DNA of 64,000 nucleotides from an uncultured Pelagimonas sp. (GTDB lineage Bacteria > Pseudomonadota > Alphaproteobacteria > Rhodobacterales > Rhodobacteraceae), in assembly GCF_947498515.1 (NCBI RefSeq), contig NZ_CANMKO010000002.1, positions 434,001 to 498,000 of the forward strand. The letters are read 5' to 3'. Of the stretch, positions 19,088 to 27,121 are shown piece by piece (within the stretch, counting starts at the first letter, position 1; the number at the start of each line of letters is the position of its first letter). Under the pieces are notes generated by a model, which saw only the letters and a list, made by a program, of their open reading frames with translations, ran no database searches and was not told where the DNA came from. The translations under genes were made by a program, and so were the position numbers.

Positions 19088-20602
19088 ATGCTGGACCTGA
19101 CATTCGACACCCCAAAGCCCAAGGTCATTGCCGGGGCCAAGTATGACTGGGAATTGGTCATCGGGATGGAGGTGCATGCGCAGGTCTCCAGTCAGGCAAA
19201 ACTCTTCTCCGGGGCCTCGACCAAATTCGGTTCTGAGCCGAACTCAAACGTGGCATTCGTTGACGCCGCCATGCCCGGCATGTTGCCCGTCATCAACGAA
19301 TATTGCGTCGAACAAGCGGTGCGCACCGGGCTTGGCCTCAAGGCGGAAATCCACCTGAAATCGGCCTTTGACCGCAAGAACTATTTCTACCCGGATTTGC
19401 CGCAGGGATACCAAATTTCCCAGCTTTATCATCCGATTGTCGGCGAAGGCGAAGTCATCGTTGATATGGAACCGGGCATTGCACGCCGCGTCCGCATTGA
19501 ACGCATTCACATCGAACAAGATGCGGGTAAATCGATCCATGACATGGATCCGCATATGTCCTTTGTTGACTTGAACCGCACCGGTGTTGCGCTGATGGAA
19601 ATCGTCAGCCGCCCCGACATTCGCGGACCAGAGGAAGCGGCGGCCTATGTCGCCAAGATGCGCCAGATCCTGCGCTATCTCGGCACCTGTGATGGCAATA
19701 TGCAAAACGGCAACCTGCGGGCGGACGTCAACGTGTCGATCTGCCGTCCAGGCCAGTTTGAGAAGTACATGGAAACGCAGGACTTTTCGCATCTGGGCAC
19801 CCGCTGCGAAATCAAGAACATGAACTCCATGCGCTTTATCCAGCAGGCGATTATGGTTGAGGCGGAACGCCAAATCAAAATCGTTGAAGGCGGTGGTGAA
19901 GTTGATCAGGAAACCCGTTTGTACGATCCTGACAAGGGTGAAACACGCTCGATGCGCTCCAAGGAAGAAGCGCATGATTATCGCTATTTCCCCTGCCCCG
20001 ATCTCTTGCCATTGGAGATCGAACAGGCGTGGGTTGACGATATTGCGGCTTCGCTCCCTGAGCTTCCAGATGAGAAAAAAGCTCGCTTTGTCAATGACTT
20101 CGGCCTATCCGAATATGACGCCTCGGTCCTAACCGCCGAAACCGTCAGCGCCGATTTCTTTGAGAAAGTTGTGGCCGGGTCCGGTGATGGCAAATTGTCC
20201 GCCAACTGGGTGATCAACGAGCTGTTTGGGCGTCTCAAGAAAGAAGATCACGACATCACGGATAGCCCGGTGAATCCTGAGCAACTCTCTGGTATCATTA
20301 AGCTAATCAAGTCCGACGCCATTTCTGGCAAGATCGCGAAAGACCTGTTTGAAATCGTCTATACCGAAGGCGGCGACCCCGAAGCCATCGTTGAAGAACG
20401 CGGGATGAAACAGGTGACCGACACCGGCGCGATTGAAACCGCGGTGGATGAGATCATTGCGGCCAACCCGGCGCAGGTCGAAAAAGCCAAGGCAAATCCG
20501 AAGCTTGCCGGTTGGTTTGTCGGTCAGGTCATGAAGGCCACCGGCGGCAAAGCCAACCCCAAGGCGGTCAACCAGATCGTTGCAGCCAAATTGGGTCTAT
20601 AA
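19088..20602 (+). CDS. gatB: Asp-tRNA(Asn)/Glu-tRNA(Gln) amidotransferase subunit B
   Basis: A 504-residue protein of typical GatB length. The N-terminal catalytic cradle begins '[20 protein letters not shown]', with '[17 protein letters not shown]' and '[15 protein letters not shown]' as expected. '[15 protein letters not shown]' and the C-terminal YqeY-like helical domain ('[20 protein letters not shown]') are present. GatB, with GatA and GatC, converts misacylated Glu-tRNA(Gln) or Asp-tRNA(Asn) to the amidated form, phosphorylating the misacylated tRNA in the cytoplasm. gatA and gatC are not in the window, as is usual when gat genes are dispersed. A strong terminator follows. Confidence 0.97.
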   Translation: MLDLTFDTPKPKVIAGAKYDWELVIGMEVHAQVSSQAKLFSGASTKFGSEPNSNVAFVDAAMPGMLPVINEYCVEQAVRTGLGLKAEIHLKSAFDRKNYFYPDLPQGYQISQLYHPIVGEGEVIVDMEPGIARRVRIERIHIEQDAGKSIHDMDPHMSFVDLNRTGVALMEIVSRPDIRGPEEAAAYVAKMRQILRYLGTCDGNMQNGNLRADVNVSICRPGQFEKYMETQDFSHLGTRCEIKNMNSMRFIQQAIMVEAERQIKIVEGGGEVDQETRLYDPDKGETRSMRSKEEAHDYRYFPCPDLLPLEIEQAWVDDIAASLPELPDEKKARFVNDFGLSEYDASVLTAETVSADFFEKVVAGSGDGKLSANWVINELFGRLKKEDHDITDSPVNPEQLSGIIKLIKSDAISGKIAKDLFEIVYTEGGDPEAIVEERGMKQVTDTGAIETAVDEIIAANPAQVEKAKANPKLAGWFVGQVMKATGGKANPKAVNQIVAAKLGL

Positions 20603-20687
20603 CCCAATTTGAGCGGCGATCCGGGGGCGAAAGCGCGCTTGTCGCGCAGGCCCACCCGGCGAAGCCCTTGCAAAAGCGCAAACCCAA

Positions 20688-20720
20688 CGCCCGGTGCCGG
20701 TAACGGACCGGGCGCTTTTT
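20688..20720 (+). terminator. Rho-independent terminator after gatB
   Basis: CGCCCGGT (20688-20695) pairs with ACCGGGCG (20707-20714) around an 11-base loop and is followed by a run of five T. Confidence 0.85.
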
Positions 20721-20916
20721 GTGCAACGGGGCAAATGGTCCAAAACCACCCGCGTTTGGGGGAGATTGCCAAAGCGCAATTGCCCCCTCGGATCAGGTCG
20801 GCAAAAGCAATCTGTCCGATTCTAGGTCTGGTTGGGGGGGATTGCCCATATCCCGTCCGATGGATACGCCACCTAGGGGCAATAGCAGTTAAAACCGGTT
20901 AACAGGAGTTAACGCC

Positions 20917-21348
20917 CTATCCAAACCACGCCAAAGTCACCGCTGCGAGGACCAAATAACGACCGGCCTTGGCGATTGTGACCAACAGCAGAAACGACCA
21001 AAGCGGTTCGCGTAAGACTCCGGCCATCACCGTCAGCGGATCGCCGACAATAGGAAGCCAGCTTCCCAGCAAGGACCAACGCCCGTAGCGGTGATACCAA
21101 CCCTGCGCGCGGATCAGTTGTTGGTCAGACGCGGGGAACCATTTGCGGTTCCGAAACCGAAGGGCAAAGCGGCCAAGGTACCAGTTGATCACCGAGCCAA
21201 GCACATTGCCGATGGTCGCCACCAAAACCAAAATCGCAGCAGGATGGTCGCCACCGATCAACAGCCCGACCAGTACAGCCTCGGACTGCATCGGCAAGAT
21301 CGTGGCGGCAATCAACGCCGAGGCAAAGAGACCGAGATAGCCAATCAT
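20917..21348 (-). CDS. yqaA: YqaA family membrane protein (DedA/SNARE-associated-like)
   Basis: A 143-residue protein with four hydrophobic segments. 'MIGYLGLFASALIAATILPMQ' and 'LVATIGNVLGSVINWYLGRF' are characteristic of the small YqaA branch of the DedA superfamily. 'GYHRYGRWSLLGSWLPIVGD' type residues (here 'WYHRYGRWSLLGSWLPIVGD') form the conserved re-entrant segment. DedA relatives act in lipid flipping and envelope homeostasis in the inner membrane; the precise role of YqaA is not established. It ends about 200 bp from the gatB terminator, convergent with gatB. Confidence 0.85.
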   Translation of the reverse strand: MIGYLGLFASALIAATILPMQSEAVLVGLLIGGDHPAAILVLVATIGNVLGSVINWYLGRFALRFRNRKWFPASDQQLIRAQGWYHRYGRWSLLGSWLPIVGDPLTVMAGVLREPLWSFLLLVTIAKAGRYLVLAAVTLAWFG

Positions 21349-21607
21349 CGCCGCTCATCAGGGCAATGTGGCCCAGACAGGGCGCTTGGGAAATGAACAG
21401 GCATGGCGGCGGCCCCCTTGGTCAGATGCCTGCCCGTTTTGGGGATCACGCGCCAAGTTGCAAGCGGATATGCCGCCGGTGTGTCCGAGACACGGCACAA
21501 GGTGGTGCGATCGGGGATTTCGCCAGTGCGGTGGAAGATCAGGCTCTTATCACCGAAGGCGGCAAAAAGACCCTGATCAATTGCTGATTTGAGGCAGTTT
21601 TGACGAG

Positions 21608-22105
21608 TTAGGGTGCCGTCGGTTGGCCGAGGGTTGGAACCGGGCCACGCAGCAGGCGCGCCACCACCATAACATGGGTGATGAGCAGCAGCGGCACAAA
21701 GAAGGTCGGGACAAACCACATCGCACCCATATGCGTGATGGCTTCGGTCTGACGCAGGGCATTGGCCAGATCGGCGATGCCAACAAAGCTAAACAGCCAA
21801 ACAAACCCGAGCTTAAATGGCCAGTTCAGGCGCAGCGCAACAATCGCCAACAACGCCAAAAGACCGGCGGCCAAATCTCCGTACCCGGCAGAATTTGCGA
21901 AACCAGCTGGCATTGACGGGCTGACCACGCCGGGGGCCTGAAAAGTCATGCCGATGTGGCGAAAGGTATGGGGCGCGATCAAGAGGATCAGCGCGGTGTC
22001 ATAGGGTTTGTCACGCAGCCACGGCCGCAGATAACATGCAAAGAGCAGAGCAATCACAATGAGGCTAAGCCCCAGTTGCAAAAGGAAGATGTCGCGTATG
22101 TCCAT
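21608..22105 (-). CDS. Conserved membrane protein under MarR control
   Basis: ATG at 22105 follows AAAGGA (8 nt upstream); the longer open frame would begin inside the operator. The 165-residue product has four or five hydrophobic helices ('DIFLLQLGLSLIVIALLFACY', 'LAAGLLALLAIVALRLNWP', 'FFVPLLLITHVMVVARLL') and short loops with 'IAPHTFRHIGMTFQAPG'. Family not named with certainty. A 16-bp near-palindrome just upstream matches the one in front of marR, so expression is probably repressed by that regulator. Such pairs often respond to phenolic or lipophilic compounds, but no ligand is evident. Confidence 0.75.
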   Translation of the reverse strand: MDIRDIFLLQLGLSLIVIALLFACYLRPWLRDKPYDTALILLIAPHTFRHIGMTFQAPGVVSPSMPAGFANSAGYGDLAAGLLALLAIVALRLNWPFKLGFVWLFSFVGIADLANALRQTEAITHMGAMWFVPTFFVPLLLITHVMVVARLLRGPVPTLGQPTAP

Positions 22106-22127
22106 TGGTTTGGTCCTTTGGTAATTT

Positions 22128-22143
22128 AGGTGTATATGCACCT
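22128..22143. promoter_or_regulatory. Probable MarR operator 1
   Basis: AGGTGTATATGCACCT, an imperfect palindrome 23 bp upstream of the membrane-protein start at 22105. The first 14 bases are identical to the element upstream of marR at 22629. Confidence 0.7.
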
Positions 22144-22166
22144 ATCGGGGTGAAAAAAGACGCGGT

Positions 22167-22595
22167 TCAGCGGGTGAGCGCGCCTAGGGTGGATTTCAGA
22201 TCGTCCAGCTGTGCGGCCCCCAGCAGATCGGCGATCTCGTCCTGAGCCGATTGCCAAAGCGGCATGGCGAGATGCAGCTGCGCCCAGCCCTCGTCGGTCA
22301 GGGACACAAGGCGTTGGCGGCTGTCTTCGCCCGCGCCGCTTTGGACCCAAGTTTTGCGTTCCAGAACCTGAAGGTTGCGCGACAGGCCGGTGCGCTCAAG
22401 CGCCAATGCCTGGGCTAGATCGGACAATGGCAGCGGGCCAGTATTGGCCAGCGCCGCCAGAATGGTGAATTGCGGAGGCGTTATTCCGGCGGGTTTGAGA
22501 TGCGTCTCGTAGGCTTGGGTGATGAGCCGAGCCGAGCTGCGCAGCAGGTTACACGAACAATCGAGCAAATGAGAATAGTCGCGTGTCTGGGTCAT
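22167..22595 (-). CDS. MarR family transcriptional regulator
   Basis: I choose ATG 22595 (GAGG 6 nt upstream), giving 142 residues; the frame runs further upstream but without a ribosome site. The winged helix is clear: 'GITPPQFTILAALANTGPLP', 'LSDLAQALALERTGLSRNLQ' (recognition helix) and 'SRQRLVSLTDEGWAQLHLAM' (wing and following helix). The N-terminal cysteine in 'LLDCSCNLLRSSARL' is a possible redox or ligand-sensing residue, by analogy with other MarR proteins. It probably represses itself and the membrane protein downstream through the two shared operators. Same-strand order suggests two promoters with one regulator. Confidence 0.9.
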   Translation of the reverse strand: MTQTRDYSHLLDCSCNLLRSSARLITQAYETHLKPAGITPPQFTILAALANTGPLPLSDLAQALALERTGLSRNLQVLERKTWVQSGAGEDSRQRLVSLTDEGWAQLHLAMPLWQSAQDEIADLLGAAQLDDLKSTLGALTR

Positions 22596-22628
22596 CTGGG
22601 CCTCGTTCAGCGGAGTGGGGATACAGTT

Positions 22629-22644
22629 AGGTGTATATGCACAC
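22629..22644. promoter_or_regulatory. Probable MarR operator 2 (autoregulation)
   Basis: AGGTGTATATGCACAC, 34 bp upstream of the marR start. It shares TTAGGTGTATATGCAC, including two flanking T, with operator 1 at 22128. Confidence 0.7.
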
Positions 22645-23048
22645 AACTTCAAGAGCGCGGACAAATGAGATGTCATTGTCACAGCAATCCCCGACATTGA
22701 CCCGGGGTAAGGAATCCCTGACTGATGCGATTTCTTCGAAAGCGTTAAGAAAGCGTTACCAAGGCTGAATAAGCTAACGGTGTCTCGGTATTGAGCGAGA
22801 CGGTGACGTATAAGTGATTGTTCCAAGAGACCCTGCTGGGGGGATTTCATCCGTTTTGGTACCAGTTTGAGGGCGTGGCCGATTTCCGGCGCGTCCTCTT
22901 GTCCTTTCTATAGGTTGGCTTTTAAGACCCCTCACTTGATCCTAAAGGGATCGTGATTGGTGAGAGAGCGCATGCCCGCCCTATGCTTGCCCCAAGCCCG
23001 GTGTAGCCGTGATCGGCGGATCGGGACGTGTTTTGACAGGGGTGAATC

Positions 23049-24449
23049 ATGCCGTTTCTCAACTATCCTCCGCTTGCCTTTGGCTTTCGTAGACTGATGG
23101 CTTTGGCCCTTGTCATGGGGGCGATGGCGGCTGTGAGTGCATCGACAACACCCGCGCAGGCTCAAAGCCCAACAAGCTATGCGGTGACGCAATTTGGCAC
23201 ACCGCCAATGGTGCCTGATGGCGCGCTTGATCCCAAACTCGAACGCGCGGTGCAGTTGGCTTTTGTCACCAGCATGACAGAGTCGGTTTGGGGACCCGAA
23301 CAGGTTGCCGCATTGGAAACGGTCGCGACATCCGGCGACCCGCGGTTGGCGTGGATCATCAGCGACATGATGCGCTTTGTCACCAGCGGGGCCTTGAACC
23401 GCGACCTGACCGCAAGCGCCGCGCAGCTTTTGAAGATCAGCCCGCCGCGCAGCAATCAATGGGGGATCATTACCGATCATTTGATTGCATGGGATATTCC
23501 CGCGCCGCCAAATTACCTTGCCGCGAAACGCGCCATTTTCACCAGTGTCGTGCCGGGGTGGGGCAAGATTTTTGTCGAGGGAGATATTGATTGGCGCCAT
23601 GTGTCTTGGGGCGGGGTCTTGATTGACGACCGGCGCTACAATCGCACCGATGAGCCGTGCAATTGCATCCCCGCCGCCGATAACCCCGAGGTGAGCAGCG
23701 CCGCCGACGCCACATGGCTAGACGATGATGACATCGTGTTTGGGGTCGAGGTGAACGGAGCCTTTCGCGCCTATCCGCGCCAGATCATGGAAGTGCGCGA
23801 AATGGTCAATGACACGCTCGGCGGGCGGAAATTGGGCATTCCTTATTGTACGTTATGCGGCGCGGCGCAGGCCTATTTCACCGATCGGCTGGCGCTTGGG
23901 ATACGACGCCCGATTTTGCGCACCTCGGGTCTATTAATCCGGTCCAACAAGGTGATGTATGACGTGCGCTCAAAATCGGTGTTTGACACCTTTACGGGCA
24001 AGGCGGTCACCGGCCCCTTGGCGAAACGTAAATTGCAGCTGGAACAGGTGAGCGTGATCACCACCGATTGGGGCACTTGGAAAGCCGCGCATCCCGAGAC
24101 CACGGTTTTGGTCGAAGCGCTGGCGCTGGGGAAGAACCATGATTTTCGCAATGGGCGCGACGCGGGGGGGCCGATCTTTCCGGTTGGCGATGTCGATCCG
24201 CGTCTGCCGGTGCACGAGGATGTGATCGGCGTGATCACCGCCAGCGGCACCCCGGTTGCCTTTCAACGCAGCAAAGCGTTTCTGGCGCTGAAACGGGGCC
24301 AAGAGATCAAGGTAGAAAATGTTCGGCTGGTTCTTGACGCCGGTGGGGTCAAAGCCGTCGGCCCAGACGGCAAAAACCTTGGCAGCCACCAGGCGTTTTG
24401 GTTCGCCTGGTCGCAGTTTCATCCCAAAACCAAATTATGGGCCGGTTAA
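23049..24449 (+). CDS. DUF3179 domain-containing exported protein
   Basis: A 466-residue protein; ATG at 23049 is preceded by GGGGTGA. A Sec signal peptide is seen ('LMALALVMGAMAAVSAS', cleavage near 'AQAQS'). The DUF3179 core is unmistakable: 'WLDDDDIVFGVEVNGAFRAY', 'LGIPYCTLCGAAQAYF' with the two conserved cysteines, and 'MYDVRSKSVFDTFTGKAVTG'. The family is periplasmic or extracellular with no firmly assigned reaction; the CxxC pair hints at metal or redox chemistry. The 3' end overlaps the convergent bolA gene by four bases. Confidence 0.88.
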   Translation: MPFLNYPPLAFGFRRLMALALVMGAMAAVSASTTPAQAQSPTSYAVTQFGTPPMVPDGALDPKLERAVQLAFVTSMTESVWGPEQVAALETVATSGDPRLAWIISDMMRFVTSGALNRDLTASAAQLLKISPPRSNQWGIITDHLIAWDIPAPPNYLAAKRAIFTSVVPGWGKIFVEGDIDWRHVSWGGVLIDDRRYNRTDEPCNCIPAADNPEVSSAADATWLDDDDIVFGVEVNGAFRAYPRQIMEVREMVNDTLGGRKLGIPYCTLCGAAQAYFTDRLALGIRRPILRTSGLLIRSNKVMYDVRSKSVFDTFTGKAVTGPLAKRKLQLEQVSVITTDWGTWKAAHPETTVLVEALALGKNHDFRNGRDAGGPIFPVGDVDPRLPVHEDVIGVITASGTPVAFQRSKAFLALKRGQEIKVENVRLVLDAGGVKAVGPDGKNLGSHQAFWFAWSQFHPKTKLWAG

Positions 24450-24703
24450 ACGTCGAGGTCCAAAGACAGAGCATGGATTGACGCCACCAGTTCAGCGCCC
24501 ATGGCCTTGTGCACCATACGATGCCGGGCAATGCGCGATTTTCCGGCAAAATCCGGGCTGCGCAGGGTGACGTGGAAATGGCTTTCACCACTGCCGTCGT
24601 CGCCCGCATGGCCGTGATGTTTGGCGCTGTCATTTCGTACATCTAGGGTTGTAATCGACAGCGCGTCGCTCAACCGTTTGTGAATTTTCGCCGACTTGGA
24701 CAT
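24446..24703 (-). CDS. bolA: BolA family protein
   Basis: ATG 24703 ('MSKSAKIHKRLSDAL') is chosen over an upstream in-frame TTG. The product is 85 residues, the normal BolA length. The class II KH-like fold is visible in 'ITTLDVRNDSAKHHGHAG', 'ESHFHVTLRSPDFAGKSRIA' and the conserved 'RHRMVHKAM' followed by 'IHALSLDL'. The histidines in the RHRMVH helix and the preceding loop are the usual Fe-S ligands shared with a monothiol glutaredoxin. Probable role: iron-sulfur homeostasis and envelope or stress adaptation in the cytoplasm. Confidence 0.92.
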   Translation of the reverse strand: MSKSAKIHKRLSDALSITTLDVRNDSAKHHGHAGDDGSGESHFHVTLRSPDFAGKSRIARHRMVHKAMGAELVASIHALSLDLDV

Positions 24704-24778
24704 TTTTGGCAAATCGCCCCCTGTAAAGTTACGCAGATTAGTCTAAACTCTGGCGTCCGAGTCGAGAAGAGGTGCCCG

Positions 24779-25402
24779 ATGAGCAGAGATGATCCATTTG
24801 GTTTCGACATGTCCATTAAGTCCGCGAAGAAGAAAAACCCGCGCGGCCGGAAGGGCATGACAGGGGAACAAACCACATCTACGCGTGTATGTGAACATGA
24901 CGGTTGCGAAGAGCCGGGCAAATTCCGTGCGCCAAAGGCGCCGGATGTGCTAGATGACTTTTACTGGTTTTGCAAAGACCACGTGCGTGAATACAACGCT
25001 AAGTGGAGCTTTTTCGACGGCAAGACCGAAGCAGAAATGAATGCGCAGGAGAGCTCGGACAAGGTTTGGGAGCGTAAAACCAAAGACTGGCGCGACCCCG
25101 AGGCCAAGGCCTGGGCGCGTTTGGGGATCGAAGACCCCCATCAGGTTTTGGGCGACAACGCCACGCGTAACCCCGGCAAAGCCGGTGGTGCGGGACGCAA
25201 ATTGCCGCCAACCGAACGCAAGGCGATTGATATTCTTGAGGCCAAGGACACAATGACCAAGGCCGAAATCCGTAAGGCTTACAAGAAGTTGATCAAGGTT
25301 CTTCACCCGGACATGAACGGTGGGGACCGCAGCCAAGAAGACCAGTTACAAGAAGTGGTCTGGGCCTGGGATCAAATCAAAGACAGCCGCAGCTTTAAAT
25401 AA
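24779..25402 (+). CDS. DnaJ-domain protein (J-domain at C-terminus)
   Basis: ATG 24779 (AGAGG upstream) gives 207 residues; the longer frame overlaps bolA antisense and is rejected. The N-terminal half contains 'CEHDGCEEPGKFRAP' and 'FYWFCKDHVREYNAKW', a Cys/His arrangement suggesting a small zinc-binding module. The last ~60 residues form a J-domain ('AIDILEAKDTMTKAEIRKAY' then 'LHPDMNGGDRS') with the HPD tripeptide that stimulates DnaK ATPase. This C-terminal J-domain layout recurs in alphaproteobacteria. It is divergent from bolA with a 75-bp gap and followed by a terminator. Confidence 0.88.
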   Translation: MSRDDPFGFDMSIKSAKKKNPRGRKGMTGEQTTSTRVCEHDGCEEPGKFRAPKAPDVLDDFYWFCKDHVREYNAKWSFFDGKTEAEMNAQESSDKVWERKTKDWRDPEAKAWARLGIEDPHQVLGDNATRNPGKAGGAGRKLPPTERKAIDILEAKDTMTKAEIRKAYKKLIKVLHPDMNGGDRSQEDQLQEVVWAWDQIKDSRSFK

Positions 25403-25420
25403 CGCATTTAAAATACAAGA

Positions 25421-25450
25421 AACGGCTCAGATTTTCTGGGCCGTTTTTTT
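25421..25450 (+). terminator. Rho-independent terminator after the DnaJ-domain gene
   Basis: AACGGCTCAG (25421-25430) pairs with CTGGGCCGTT (25436-25445; one G-T pair) over a five-base loop, running into seven T. Confidence 0.88.
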
Positions 25451-25541
25451 GTTTGAAAAAAAAGGGTTAGTGCACCCATGTATCCCATTTTGCCTTCGAT
25501 ATTTTTCGGACTAGAATTTTTTTGTGGACACACACGCATTG

Positions 25542-25570
25542 GTTGCGTTACGTTATTTAGGTAACGCAAC
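25542..25570. repeat. Perfect 10-bp inverted repeat of unknown role
   Basis: GTTGCGTTAC (25542-25551) and GTAACGCAAC (25561-25570) are exact complements with a 9-base AT-rich loop. No T-run follows on either side, so it is not an obvious terminator. It lies in a ~235-bp gap between two convergent genes that already have their own terminators. Confidence 0.55.
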
Positions 25571-25608
25571 GTCACCCTATCCAATGATAGTTACAACCAC
25601 TCACGGAA

Positions 25609-25640
25609 AACGGGTTCCGCGCATTACTGCGGAACCCGTT
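25609..25640 (-). terminator. Terminator of msrB
   Basis: AACGGGTTCCGC (25609-25620) and GCGGAACCCGTT (25629-25640) form a perfect 12-bp stem with an 8-base loop. On the minus strand the stem ends in TTTT, placing it 46 bp after the msrB stop. Confidence 0.82.
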
Positions 25641-25685
25641 GCCGTTTGGCGTGACCAAACTGAGGGAAACAAAAGGGGTACTGCG

Positions 25686-26138
25686 CTAAGCCGCGACGAA
25701 TTTCAGGCTTACCCCATTGATACAATGGCGTTTTCCGGTTGGGGCCGGCCCATCATCAAAGATGTGCCCTAAATGCGACCCACAGCGACGGCAATGACAT
25801 TCGGTGCGCGCGCGGAACAATTTGCGATCCACCTTGGTAGCAATGGCATTGGGCATGGCGCGGGTGAAAGACGGCCAGCCGGTGCCGCTATCGAACTTGT
25901 CCTTGGAAGCATAAAGCGGCAGATCGCAGCCCCGGCACACAAAAGAGCCTGTGCGCTTTTCGTCATTTAGGGGAGAGGTAAAGGCGCGCTCGGTGCCTTC
26001 TCGGCGCATGACCTTGTATTCCAGATTGCTCAGCATGGCGCGCCATTCCGCATCGCTGCGCGTGATTTCGTAACCGGCCAATGACGGTGTCGCGAGGCAA
26101 GCAGCGGCGGCGGATAACAGAAAAGAACGTCTTTGCAT
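25686..26138 (-). CDS. msrB: Peptide-methionine (R)-S-oxide reductase, exported
   Basis: ATG 26138 has AAGGAG 8 nt upstream and opens with a twin-Arg-like leader ('MQRRSFLLSAAAACLATPSL'); the protein is 150 residues. All MsrB hallmarks are present: zinc-binding CRGC and CRRC pairs, 'DSGTGWPSF', 'HLGHIFDDGPAPTGKRHCIN' with the catalytic cysteine in RHCIN, and 'GVSLKFV'. The enzyme reduces methionine-R-sulfoxide in proteins. The leader places it in the periplasm, repairing oxidised envelope proteins. The canonical Asn-Ser after the catalytic Cys is Asn-Gly here, a mild variant. Confidence 0.94.
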   Translation of the reverse strand: MQRRSFLLSAAAACLATPSLAGYEITRSDAEWRAMLSNLEYKVMRREGTERAFTSPLNDEKRTGSFVCRGCDLPLYASKDKFDSGTGWPSFTRAMPNAIATKVDRKLFRARTECHCRRCGSHLGHIFDDGPAPTGKRHCINGVSLKFVAA

Positions 26139-26303
26139 GATGGGTCTCCTTACTCGTAAGATTGCCCGCGCCCCGCCCCTTTGGACAAGGGGCAGGCGCA
26201 CACATTTGCGCGAGCGGCAGTTTGCGAGGCCGGTCGGCGTTTTTGGCCGATGGGGCGGCGCAATCGGGCAGCCACGGGCGCGCCAGCCGCCTATCGTGAC
26301 CCC

Positions 26304-27005
26304 ATGACAGACTACGTTTTGCACTACGCCCCGGACAATGCGTCGCTCATCGTGCGGCTGATTCTTGAGGAGATGGGCCAGCCCTATGACACCCGTCTGG
26401 TGGATCGTCGCACAGGTGCACAGCACGGTGCGGCCTATCGCAGATTAAACCCCGCCGGGCATATTCCGGCGCTTGAAACACCCGATGGGCCAATTTCGGA
26501 GACCGGGGCGATTGTTCTTTGGCTCGCCGATCGGCATGGGAATATGGCCCCAGCCTCGACGGACCCGGCGCGCGGCGCCTTCTTGAAGTGGCTGTTTTTC
26601 TTGTCAAATACGCTTCAGGCCGGGCTACGGATGACGTTTTACCCGGACAAATACATCGGGGATGATGCCGCGGGTCAAGCCGCTTTGCGGCAGCACATGT
26701 TTGGGGAGCTGACCGCTCATCTGCGGCTTTTGGAGCAGGAAGCCAAGAGCGGGCATGTTTGGTTTGGCGGTGCGTCGGTCTCGGTATTTGACTATTATCT
26801 GGCCTGCTGCCTCCGTTGGTTTGCACTATATCCGGAGCCGAAATCCGGGTGGTTTTCTCTGGCGGATTATCCAGAGTTGCACAGATTGGTCGTGCGATTG
26901 GAAGGCCAACCGGCGGTGAAGGCGGCGCAACAGGCCGAGGGGTTGGGGCCGTGCCCGTTCAGCGCCCCGGTATTGGCCCGCCCCCCAGAAGGCAGCGCCC
27001 TTTAA
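26304..27005 (+). CDS. Glutathione S-transferase family protein
   Basis: ATG 26304 ('MTDYVLHYAPDNASLIVRL') gives 233 residues; the open frame extends upstream but overlaps the msrB leader region. The thioredoxin-like N-domain shows 'ILEEMGQPYDTRLVDRR', the cis-proline block 'NPAGHIPALETPDGPISETG' with the Glu/Ser-Thr glutathione contact, and 'AIVLWLADRHG'. The C-terminal helical domain follows ('SVFDYYLACCLRWFALYP'). It probably conjugates or reduces small electrophiles in the cytosol; the substrate cannot be told. It is divergent from msrB, a sensible pairing for oxidative-stress genes but not proof of joint control. Confidence 0.88.
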   Translation: MTDYVLHYAPDNASLIVRLILEEMGQPYDTRLVDRRTGAQHGAAYRRLNPAGHIPALETPDGPISETGAIVLWLADRHGNMAPASTDPARGAFLKWLFFLSNTLQAGLRMTFYPDKYIGDDAAGQAALRQHMFGELTAHLRLLEQEAKSGHVWFGGASVSVFDYYLACCLRWFALYPEPKSGWFSLADYPELHRLVVRLEGQPAVKAAQQAEGLGPCPFSAPVLARPPEGSAL

Positions 27006-27031
27006 GGGACCGCATTTCCCCCAAACAGGGG

Positions 27032-27067
27032 AGTTTCCAATAGGAGAAAAGTTTACTATAGGAAACT
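27032..27067. promoter_or_regulatory. Inverted repeat upstream of sdaA, candidate operator
   Basis: AGTTTCCAATAG (27032-27043) and CTATAGGAAACT (27056-27067) are complementary at 11 of 12 positions, separated by 12 bases. They lie 55 bp upstream of the sdaA start. The XRE-cupin regulator encoded on the other side of sdaA is the natural candidate to bind here; this is inference. Confidence 0.6.
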
Positions 27068-27121
27068 TGCCCTCGCGAAGCACACTTACACACACACTCA
27101 CTCGACATCTCTGGAGCGCAC

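Noticed and set aside
19244-19975. 243-codon minus-strand frame inside gatB
   Set aside because: gatB is beyond doubt; this is the complementary frame of a GC-rich gene.
21345-21719. Minus-strand frame covering the gap before yqaA
   Set aside because: Its first third is antisense or out of frame to the membrane protein and the rest lacks any family resemblance; a coupled small gene cannot be wholly excluded.
22932-23600. Long minus-strand frame opposite the DUF3179 gene
   Set aside because: It is antisense to a clear signal-peptide protein, has no ribosome site and shows biased composition.
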